Source of the DNA: Spirogloea muscicola
Lineage: Eukaryota > Streptophyta > Zygnematophyceae > Spirogloeales > Spirogloeaceae
Assembly: GCA_009602725.1 (NCBI GenBank)
Contig: WELB01000286.1
Span: 59,268-77,946, forward strand
DNA length: 18,679 bases
Direction: 5' to 3'
Shown: positions 1-9,800 of the stretch, piece after piece
Numbering within the stretch: the first letter of the stretch is position 1
How the letters are laid out: the number at the start of each line of letters is the position of its first letter
Program-made: the position numbers and the translations under genes
The notes under the pieces: model-generated
Told to the model about the DNA's origin: nothing
The model's database searches: none
What the model saw: the letters and a program-made list of their open reading frames with translations, nothing else

Positions 1-3000
1 GGGGCGCCCCAGCTGGGCCTGCCCGTGGCGTCGGCCGCCCCGCCCGCGGGCGTCGCCTGCCGGCCCTGGGACCGCGGCGACCTCCTGCGCCGCCTCGCCA
101 CGTTCAAGTCCTCCACCTGGTTCGGCAAGCCGCAGGTCCGCTGTCGCAAGCTCTCTCACCAGGAACGCTTCGACGGCCGGTCGAGGCCGATCGTCACCAT
201 CTTCGTCGTCGTCGGAGCTGCCTGACAGACAGCCGAGCCTGCCAGTTGCTCGAGACCCACAAGGGCACGCCGTGTGCAACAGGTGGCTGGCCCGGTGGCC
301 TGCGCCAGGCGAGGCTGGATCAACGTCGAGGCCGACCTGCTCGCCTGCGAGGGCTGCAGGGCGGCGCTGGGCTTCGTGCTGGCCCCGACCCTGCCGCGCC
401 AGCAGGCCGAGAAGGCTGCCCAGGACTTCTCCCTGAGGCTGGATGCTTCGCACAAGGACCTCTGCCCCTGGCAGGGCAATGCCTGCTCCGAGAGCCTCGT
501 CCAGGTCTCCTCTGGACTGCTGCTGCTGATGCATCAGGGTGCTGCCGTAGCGCACTTCTGTCAATCAACCAGCGCTCGTGCACATGTGCGTGCAAGGTCA
601 GTGGTGATGGAGGAATCCGCAGGTCACTTTGGATCTTATCTACTGTGTCAGCATGGGCTCACACTGGGATGCCTCTGAGCGGTTTGTAACTGCTGTGTCC
701 GCAGTTCCCTGTGACGGCTGCCTCTGAGTTGGTGACATCCTTCGAAGAACGGTGCAAAGACCTTGCTGGGCTTCCCTCTCTGCCTGCTGTCAGCCCTGCA
801 GCTCTCAACGCCATGGCAGATTCTAGTCCTGCGCAGATGGAAAGTCTGCTGTCACAGGCTGGAAACAGCTATGACCAGGAGTTCGTGCAGCCGGCCAGAT
901 CCCTTCCAGTCATAAGTGCCTACATGCAGGTAAATCTGTGGCGCAGTGGTACTGTCATTCTGCTGATGTTCCTAGCCTACCTCCAGTGAGTTTCTCTGAG
1001 GAGCCTCTGACAGCCTGCCTTGCGCTCCTCTTTCAGGCACAGCACATCATCGCTCTCTGTGGCTGGCAGCCGCACCTACTGCCTTACGAGTCAGATTGTG
1101 GGGCACGTGCATTGGACCTCCATGCACAGCGCTCGCTTCTGTCGCCGTCGCAGCATCTGACCAAGCAGGTATCGTCCTCTGCAACAGTGTGCAAATTGGA
1201 CAAACCTCGAGACTCTCCAGCAGCTTGTGACTGGTGCCGCTTGCGGTACTGGCTTCTGGCTTTGTGCTGAGAGAAGGCTTGCCTGCTCAAGCAAGCCTCA
1301 GCACAAAAGAGCAGCACTTGACTGGCATGCCCTGCCGGGATCTCCTCACATTGGCGCAGGGAGAGCTTTGTCTGAGGTCCTCAAGTGTAGGCGCCACCAG
1401 GTTGCCAAATTCTGCTGAGAATACAGCCCGGGAAAGCCCAGAGAGCACTACTGCGGTGCCCCTGCCTCCTGCCGTGGTACTCGCTTGCAATCTGTGTGGA
1501 GCCAGTGTCGGTCTCTGGAGTGTGCACCTGATAGACAGGCCTTTGCCCACAAAGTCTGACAAGTTCCAAGTTGAGGATGCCGTGCCTGTGCCCAAAGATG
1601 CAGCTGCCTCCGCCCTCGTTGACGGCGCTGGGCCTGGGTGCAGGTTGGACTCTCGGCCCTCCTCGGTGCTGCGCATCCACATGTTTCTGCCATCCATGTT
1701 AGCAGACCTCAAGTCTGGCCTGAAAAACATGCAATGAGCTCTCGTTTTCTACTGTAACATTGCTTGAGGATTAATTCCATCACTCCCCTGGTGCATATCG
1801 CATGCAGTGCGACACATGGGCAGAGTGATGTTGATCACACCACCGATGTGGCAGTTGCTGGAGACCTTGAGGCCAAGTCACATGCAGCAGGTTGCTCGTT
1901 ATCTTTGTTTGTCCAGCTCAACAGGAGGTGACTTGATTGTGAGGTGGCAAAAGCAACTGTGCAAATTGCCGAGCTAATTGGGAGGCTCTTCATGACAAAG
2001 TTTTTCTCAATGACGTCGTTGTCTTCCTCAATGACGTTACTGTCTTCTGCTGATGCAGTTGTCATGGAGGAGGCCCACAGAGAGCAGCCGAAGCTTTGCC
2101 CTGCTCCGAAGGGTTTCAATCTTAGCCTGACGATCGCTGGCGGGCCGCCTCCAGCAGAGTCCCATCTGCCCTCAGTTCTCCTACCCTTTGGGATGGCTAT
2201 GTCTAGAAAGCCAGCCTTTGGGAGCTCTCCAAAGGGCACGACAGCGAGTACTTATGGAGCCGACATCGTCGAGGATAAGCCCTACCAGACTGGTCCCCCC
2301 TTGCAGGCGCCTGCTGAAGAGTGCAGGCATGGATATTCCTTGGTGGCAACAAGTGCTGCAGACCCTCCTCACTGTCGCAGCAGCCTGGTGTGTAGCCTGC
2401 CCATGTTGCTGTCCTCAACCACGTCCATGATACATGAAGCTTGTGGAGGGCATGTCAAGGACTTGTGTAACATAGTGGATGAAGGATATGGGGGATGAAC
2501 CATGAGCACTAGTGTCAAACTCCTGTAATGGCAGGGAGACAGTGCCGAGGCCATGGTAGTAGAGCACGGGGGAGATGACGGGGCAGAAGTTGCACAAGTG
2601 GCTCGAGACCCGGCGAGCACTGCAGCAGGCGAAAGGCGATCAAAGAGGAAGCGATCAGGCTTGGAGCTGGAGGCGTCCGCTCAACGGCGGGCAGTTCGGC
2701 CAGCCAGCTGTGCTGGGACGAACGTAGCAACATTGGAAGGCGAGGAGGTAGACAAGGGGGAGATGGGCGCCAAGCGCTGGCCTGTGGAGGGGGCAAGCTG
2801 GGGTTGCAAGCTGGGGTGGTTACTAGATGCTGGGCAGGCTCGTGGGGAGCAGGGTGACACTGCACAAGGTGGAAGTGAGAGGGCAGGTGAGTCAGCTGAG
2901 GACTCCAGCAAGAGGGCTGCAAGACCACCGACCTCGCAAGCCAAGCACCCCGCAGAGCAGCGTAAGCACCAGAGTCATTGTTACATTCATTTTGCAATTG

Positions 3001-5937
3001 CCCAGTGCTGCCAAGCCTGCCAACAACAGTGTTGCATTTCTCATCAGTGACTGGTCTGAAGAAGCATTTACCCTCTTCCGAGCTAAAAACTTACAGAGGT
3101 TGGTCGCATCACTTGCAGACGCTCAGAATCTGCAGACATCGTCAGTCTTTGCAACAAACACAGACCACTCAGAGAAACAAGCTGATTCTGGGGATAGCGT
3201 GGACAACCTTTTGCAAGCCAGGTGGGTTGTGGTTCACATGCATCCGAATTGCTGATCATAACAAGAACCTGAAGGCGACTGTACTGAGGGCTGCCCATCA
3301 AGCATCGCAGGATACCTGTTCAGCTGGTCAACGATACATAAGTCTTGATTGTATCACTACCTGTGTTCAGTCACTTTCTTCTGCAATATCACAAGCCTTG
3401 AGCCATAAGATGCTACTGTCTCTGCGCACGAATGCCTTGATGTCCTGCCCATCTCCTATTTACGTGTGACGAGGAGTGTCTTAACGCAAGGAAAACGACA
3501 CTGAATCCTTCTCTGTCCATGCCTGTGCAGCAAGCATGAAGCAGAGGTGCAACATGAGGGACAAGGTGATGTAGGCGTGATGAAGGAGAGGGAAGGCGAA
3601 GCAGAAGGTGGGGCTGGTACAGCTGCTGCAAACATCAGCACAGGAGAGGAAGGTGGCGACGTGGGGGGCAGCATTGCAATGAAAGGAGCTACTCATGACA
3701 GCGCTAGCGTTGAGGCTGAGGTGGAGGGAGGAGACCGACTCACAGGGGGCGTGCTGGAGCTTGACGATGCTGGGGAAGGCGTTGTTTTCAATCGCAGCTC
3801 AATGATGGGGCACAGCCTGGCACTTGATAAGCCCCTGGTAAGCCTCAACCCTTACATCATCCTGGCTGCTGTGAGATTGTCGTGCCTTGCTAGGAGCCCA
3901 TGTGCAAATGCTCTCAGCTGCATGGGCGGCTTTGTATTCAGGGCGGGACCTCGGAGCCTGGAAGGAGTGTTGCCGGTGGTAGCGCTGCTGTGCCAGGTAC
4001 TGTGCTGCACTGGACATAGGTTGTTAGGCTAATGACAGAGTTCCTCCATGTTAAGGAGTGCTATCTCCATTCTATGTGCAGGACCTGTGTACTTGCTCCT
4101 TCTTGACTGGAGCTCATTTTAAGTATACCTGTGGCCACAACCTCTGTGTTGATGTTTGGGCTTCTGATGTCATATGCTGAAATCAACCCAGACAATGTAG
4201 CAGGCAACTGAGCGCACTCTCTTTGACAAGCTGCGGAGCTGCAGGCTGAGGGCCCGTCCCGGTCTGTCCCCGTTGTCATGCATGCCAGATGTCTGGCACT
4301 TGAGCAGGCTGTGTAGGAAAGGGCAGTGTTTTGTGGAGCTAACGTTGTTGAGCAATTTGGGTGCCTTCAATGCTGCTTCAGCTGGGAGCACCGAAGGGAG
4401 GATGGGGCCCAGCATGGGCGAGGAGGAGTGTGGGCAAACAAGCCCTGGCTCTGCAGCCTCGGTGGAAGTCAGAGGACTGCAGGAGGCAGGTGCTGCTTGC
4501 AGTGCTCAACAAGGCGACGACGCAGGAGGAGGTGCAAGCATGTGGAGAGCAGGGGCTGCAGGCGGGGAAGATGTGCATGGGAGCAGGCAGCAGAGAGGAG
4601 GGGCAGGCGAGACAGGAGGGGCAGGAGCTACAGGAGGATGTAACTTGGAGATGGCAGCCCAAGGAGGGGGTCAGAGCAGTGCAGACGTTGGAGGCGTGCT
4701 AAACGGAGGTGAACTCAAGAGAGAGACAGGCGGCAGATGTACCCCTTCGTTTGATGAAGGTGAAGGACCAAGCAAAGGTTGCATGGTCAAGACCAGAGAC
4801 ACAACAAGAAGAACAAGAGCCGTCCCCATTGGGGATGAAGGAAGCCCATTTCCAGGTCAGTGTTGATGTATACACGGGTCTTCACACCCTTTCTACTGGC
4901 AAGAAGTCTCTATAGTCCATCTGAGATCTGTCAAAAGTAGCACCTTCATGAAGTGGATGACTGCAGCAGGGTTGAGGTTGCAAGGGCAGTCGCTTGCAGG
5001 CTTGCTCTTAGCATCATGGCCTTCTATTGGTCGGTCATGCATTGATCATGCAGATGTTGGGAAAGTACCTAATCAGATGAACGATGATATAGTGGCATCT
5101 CAAAGGAGGCATGATGGTGAGAACATTAAAGCATAGAAGGTTAAGATCTTGGATTTGCACCATAATTCCTGCTCGAGATTTGTGCTATGCCCCTATTTTT
5201 TAGTGACATGCCAGCTAATAATATAGAAAGTGCTATCGGCATGCCCTGTAAGTGAATGATTGTGGACAATCTTGGCTGCCAGATTCATCTCTTGGCGTAT
5301 GGTAGTTTGCTGAGCAGACTAGCAACAGCGGTAGTGACAAAGAGGGAGCTTGCTGCTTACCGCAGGACCAGATCTGAAAGTGGCTGAAGATAGAGCAGTG
5401 GCTGAGGCAGGAGCTTGCGACTCATCAACGTCCGGGCTGGATTCCCGCCTTGAATTTGACCCTCTCAGGCAACACCGGCACTTCTGTCCGTGGGTAAACA
5501 CCCAAGGGGCTCCTTGTGGCTGGCAGAGGACTGCAGATGCCCTGCACAGTATGACCAATCGGACACCACCTGGCCTCGCTGTACCAACAACGTCCACCTC
5601 TTCAATATTCAAGGTGCACTCAGGAGGACCTGTGCTGTGGACTGCAGAGGAGCCCTAAGGGCCGCTGTATGCTTTTCTTTGTTGGCCTCTTGTGAGGCAT
5701 GGAGTAGAGCCGTTGGCTTAAAGGTCAGCCGAACAGTGAGCAGCTTCAAGCAGCTCAATCATAGGCAGGTCAAAATGCAAAACCGCCTAACCTGGACAAC
5801 TCTCCTGGAAGCCTCTTGTCTACTTGTTTGCTCGGTGATGTGTAAAAGCTAGGTGCTGTGCTCTTGTGCAGGTGGATGCACTTTATTCTGTGAAGCGCCT
5901 TCTGCAGTCCAGGGCGTCGTTTTCAAAGGCGCCCTGA
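1..5937 (+). CDS. ZC3HC1/NIPA-like C3HC zinc-finger protein, 5'-partial, about 12 exons
   Basis: This gene encodes a relative of the nuclear-basket protein ZC3HC1/NIPA (zf-C3HC plus Rsm1 domains). Exons read: <1-135, 283-504, 705-929, 1037-1168, about 1360 to about 1660, about 2059-2387, 2535 to about 2886, 3048-3221, 3531-3837, 4204-4855, 5366-5613 and 5872-5937 (TGA at 5935). Module 1 is G-W-x9-C-x2-C (Cys codons 346 and 355) followed by H-x3-C-P-W (451, 463). Module 2 begins with LCGW (exon 4) and CNLCGA (Cys 1486, 1495), and closes only in exon 11 with H-x3-C-P-W (5473, 5485) and then CGWQ. Exon 6 carries LTIAGGPPP and exon 12 a VKRLLQ tail, both as I recall from plant homologues. Exon 7 has a basic KRKR stretch, a possible nuclear signal. 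Phases agree at junctions 1-2, 2-3, 3-4, 6-7, 8-9, 9-10, 10-11 and 11-12. The end of exon 5, the start of exon 6 and junction 7-8 are unresolved. Introns of 366 bases (3838-4203) and 510 bases (4856-5365) show nothing else. The start codon is outside the window. Confidence 0.87.
4198..4203 (+). promoter_or_regulatory. Tandem NAGNAG splice acceptor (TAGCAG)
   Basis: The acceptor before exon 10 of the zinc-finger gene reads TAGCAG. Splicing after either AG keeps the frame. Use of the first AG (4200) adds one Gln codon compared with the second (4203). The reading frame upstream is closed by the TAG itself, which supports the exon starting here. Confidence 0.55.
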
Positions 5938-5980
5938 CAACGGGGAGTAATATGTGATCGAAGAGTGCAGCCAAACATCT

Positions 5981-6052
5981 CCAGCATGAGACCTGTCTGC
6001 TTAGTGATTGCTGCCACCAGCATGAGACCTGTCTGCTTAGTGATTGCTGCCA
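5981..6052. repeat. Perfect 36-bp tandem duplication
   Basis: Two identical 36-base units (5981-6016 and 6017-6052) lie head to tail with no spacer. They begin about 45 bases after the stop codon of the zinc-finger gene. The unit is a multiple of three, so a minus-strand ORF across it (5883-6143) stays open with a repeated 12-residue peptide. That ORF overlaps the final zinc-finger exon antisense, so it is probably not a gene. The absence of any mismatch suggests a recent duplication. Confidence 0.95.
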
Positions 6053-6752
6053 TTGCTACATGTCTTCTCTGTAGCTGTAGTATTTTGACAAACTGTTTGA
6101 GCCCTCGAACATTCTGCTGACACTTAGCTAGCTCTCCTCGCATGTTACGCGCCTGTACTTATTAGAGTGTGAGAGCGAAGTCCTGTGCGCCAGACACCGC
6201 AGTAACATTGCAGGTTATTTGACAGCAGTTGTCAGGCTGCCATAGAGCTCGTGTCATTGCAGATGTGCCGAGAGCTTTATGTTGCTGCACATGGCTCTTC
6301 AAAGTGGGAGAGTGGGAGCGTTGGCCTTCAGTTGTGGCTGGTGCAGCTTCAGGCGAGGGTCACAGAGGAGGTAGCGACTGGTCCTCTTTGCCTGTATGAA
6401 ATTAGCAAGCACTGAACGGGTGCAGCATGACATACAAGCTCTGCTGCATTTCAATCTACAGAAGGAACCGATGCTGGTGGACCAGCACGCTTGTACGTGC
6501 ATTGCAAAACTCCAAGAAGCCTTGATCTTTACCTGTCTCACTGGTGCTTCTGTCAGCCTTGGCTGCCAGACACAGCCCAGCCACCTTTGCTAAATGCAAA
6601 GAGAAGCAATGGTGGCATGCAGGGTGTTCGTTGTGGACTCCTACTATGGATAGACCAAACACCAGCTGGTTGAGAGTCTTGCCTCCAGCAAGTGCACGGC
6701 ATGGCTTTTGTCGGTAGTTGCAGTCAGAAAGCACGACCTCTCTACTGTGTCC

Positions 6753-6757
6753 TGTAA
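6753..6757 (+). terminator. Candidate poly(A) signal (TGTAA) for the zinc-finger gene
   Basis: TGTAA is the usual near-upstream poly(A) element in chlorophyte green algae. This copy is about 815 bases after the stop codon at 5937, which would imply a long 3' UTR. A five-base match occurs by chance about every kilobase per strand, so this is a plausible placement only. Confidence 0.35.
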
Positions 6758-6880
6758 CTTGGACCAGCAACAGATAGCGCTTGGAAGCAGGCTCAGTATG
6801 CTGGTAGTGTGTAGGACAGTTCGTAAAATATCAACACGGCTATAAGTGACTAAGACTGTAGAGCGAGGACAATGGTCCCA

Positions 6881-9800
6881 TCACATGACGGCACAATCCT
6901 GCTTCTCCCTACGCTTGTCCCCCTTAGCTCGGTCGTGCTCTCTGCTCGACTCTGATCCAGGCGACGACAAGACCTGCAGTGCACAGTTTCCAACCTCTGA
7001 GATTTAAGGCACAGGAGATTAAGTGCCGAATAAGCAGCTCCTATCTGCGTCCAACTCACATCTGGGGCTTCTTTCTCTGCACCTTGCACCTGTGCCAAGT
7101 GGGTATCAAAGAAAAGCCAACTTACCAACTCTACACGTTCCCTGTAAGTAGGCAATCGGCTAAGCGATGGGCCCTTCCTCTCACTGTCTTCTTGACCCTG
7201 TGGCTCCACTGGCAAAGTTGGCTGCTGTGCTGGTGCAGGTGATCCGTCAACACTGAACAAGAAATGGAACAAGGCATTAGAAGGCAACAAAATGATCCTG
7301 TCTCAGCTCTTAGCGACGCAGTTGAGGAGCTAATGTTGTATTGAGGAAAATAGGTAGGCCAATGCTAAGTAGACAAGCAAGTCCAGCATTGACACATAAG
7401 GCCCCTGCTGAAATGAGCCTTCTCTCAGGCTGCAGCAGCTCAGCGATCTGCGCTTTGTGCTTAATCCAAGAGGCAGCACCATGCTTGACTCCTGAAGAGC
7501 CATCGGAGCAGCATGCACTGTCACTATCATGCTCCCTTGCAACCTTGCTTTTCTCGAGACAATAACTACCACCGCTACCATGGCAGCGCTGCATTGCAGG
7601 AAAGTTTGATACTTACGACGAATTGCCTGCGCTAGATGTGGTTGGCTGAGGGCTAGGTACACTGGATGTACTTGGAAGTTGTCTACTCACGGCTTTCCTA
7701 TGGTTGGCAGATACTGGACGTGGCTGAGTAAAAAATTTCTGCCCATGACCAGCAACCAGCATGAGATGTAAGCACTTGAAGACGTAACAACGAAGTAGGG
7801 TGAGAAGTGCATCAAGGGGCACATCATGCTGTCTCATGATGACCTGGCACAGCTATTGACGAATCTTCAACGCCGCAGAATCTTCAATGCCGACATGCTA
7901 ATATTGTCAAGCTGATTGTATGAGGGGAAATAGCCCATATCAGGAAGTCTCACAGCTGAAGTGTCATCCATAATCGCCCTATCTCCTAAGTGCTCCCGCA
8001 GCACACTGACCGGCTCATACGGGTGGAAGCTACTATCATAGAAAGACGGGGCACCCTCCGCCTACACCCACCAAAACAAAGTTTCTTTTCATGAGGACGT
8101 ACTAGGATCCAAACTCTAAGATATCAGCACATGCAGTGGCCGATAGTAGCAACTAAGACCTGAAAGCTGTCTGGTACAGCGTCACCTTTTATTATAGACT
8201 GAGGAGCATTCACAAACTTAGCTGTGGGTTTGCAAACATTGAGCTCAAAGTATTTCAATGAGCTAGTACTGGTTGCACCAGCACATTTCTTCTGAATTTT
8301 ACTAATCACATGTATTTGGTATTCATGGTCAATGCCCAGACGGATCACAATTGCACCCCTTACCTGCCCAAGCTTTTCCCACACGATATTAGGCTGGTCC
8401 AGGTAGCTTTGGTCGCTCACCAGCATAAACAAATTGCCCTCATACTGCATGGCATAGATCCTCCACAAAGACGACCATAAGATTCTGATTTTGCCCAGAA
8501 TTGGGGGATGACCAGCAAGGGAGTCTATAGCAGGTCTTGTTTGACTTAGCAAGCACACGGCAAATGGAGCAAGTACGGCGGGACTTGAGGTCAACAACCA
8601 AACTCCGCGCGCGTATGTGCTGCTGGACACTGACCTTGAACAAGGTGCTGTACTGACTGTCTCGATATAAGACACAGAGCTCTTTCTCCTTCAGGCCCTC
8701 ACGAAGCTTCACCAGCCTGCTCAAGAAGACAAGCAGAAGAGCAGTGAGAGCCCCTGGCTAGACAACCTCAAGCACAGTGGCAGTAGAGCTCATCCCAACA
8801 CAGCAGCAGCTCAAGGGGACTGACAACTTACCCATGAGGAGTGGGTTGCCTTGTTGATTCCTTGAGAAACTCCACTATGCGGCCTGTGCATCATTTGGGG
8901 TGGCCGTGAGCAGAAGACTGGCAATTTGCAAGCATTAGCATCTAACGGCCTCCCAAGTTTATATGATCAGATATAGCAGGTGTATTTGCTGCACAGCGTA
9001 AAGAGAATCCTTCTTCCCCTTCTCTTACCAAGAGATATCCACAATTGACACCGCTATTGACTCTGCTAATCTTGACACTGCTGTCACACCAAGATTGCCT
9101 GATGCAGTTGCTGGCCAAACAAAGTACAAGGGATGCACGGTTACCCTCATGCACTGCTTCGGCACTTTCAACCTCCAAGTCTGGCAAGGGATGCACAGCT
9201 GCCTGAGCCTCAGAGGCCCGTGCCATGCCTCCTCTGCCCTCGTGCTCTCTGTGGGCTGTGTCCTCCACCACTTCATCACTATGGCCTACATTCTCCCCAC
9301 TGGGAGCTCCCAGACCGCGATTGCGCCCTGCTTCTTCCTCTCCGCTCTTCTCCAGGCTTTGATCTCCGAAAACCTGGGCAAGGAGCATCGCATCCAGCTT
9401 GCTGGAGAAAGTAGGCGTTGATGGAGATGACCCCATATTGTCTGCACCAACAACTCCTTGTCGGTCTGCCCTCCACGGAGACAGCGGGGGACTGATTGCT
9501 AGTCCACCAAAGCCAAAACTTTCTCCTTCCTCTCCGTTGGCACTCAGTAAGCTGGTCAGGTGGCTCTGCTGCTGTAGTGATTGGGGCAATCCTGCAGGGA
9601 TGCTGACAAGTCCACCGAGAGTGCCAAGCACCCGGGGTGTTGAGAGCAAGCGCTGCTCGTTGAGGTCACTTCCAAGACTGCTCAGCGGGCTTGGAGGTCC
9701 CAGTGATTGCACCGCTTCCTCAAGAGCTGCGAATGGCCGTCTGGGGTGGCCCTCAGGCACTGGACGACCTGGCGGTGAGGTGACGTGCTGAGGAGGTGTC

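Larger units (their letters stand above)
5938..6880. other. Convergent intergenic/3'-UTR interval between the two genes
   Basis: This stretch separates the stop codon of the plus-strand zinc-finger gene (5935-5937) from the stop codon of the minus-strand MINDY gene (6881-6883). It probably holds both 3' UTRs. It contains the 36-bp tandem duplication at 5981-6052 and a plus-strand TGTAA at 6753. There is also a 50-codon plus-strand ORF at 6263-6415 directly after a TTGCAG acceptor-like sequence. I recognise no protein family in it and no connection to either gene model. No TGTAA on the minus strand was seen here to end the MINDY transcript. Confidence 0.6.

Noticed and set aside
2827-3255. Continuous plus-strand ORF that could extend exon 8 upstream
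   Set aside because: The frame upstream of about 3048 lacks the acidic, polar composition of the exon, and strong donor and acceptor sites interrupt it. The exact junction with exon 7 remains unsolved.
4326-4702. Alternative plus-strand frames in exon 10 of the zinc-finger gene
   Set aside because: Only the frame ending Ser-Pro-Phe-Pro-Gly joins in phase to exon 11 with its conserved H-x3-C-P-W motif.
5883-6143. Minus-strand ORF of 86 codons with a repeated 12-residue peptide
   Set aside because: It overlaps the last zinc-finger exon antisense and owes its repeat to the 36-bp tandem duplication. No splice partner or family was found.
7090-7125. Possible 36-base intron creating a small extra MINDY exon (VQGAEKEAPD)
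   Set aside because: A 36-base intron is too short for this gene, whose other introns exceed 100 bases. Direct joining of 7126 to 6973 is in phase and gives the CaaX end.
8124-8675. Minus-strand ORF of 183 codons
   Set aside because: It is a read-through of MINDY exon 9 into the introns on both sides. The phase-consistent exon is only 8364-8444.
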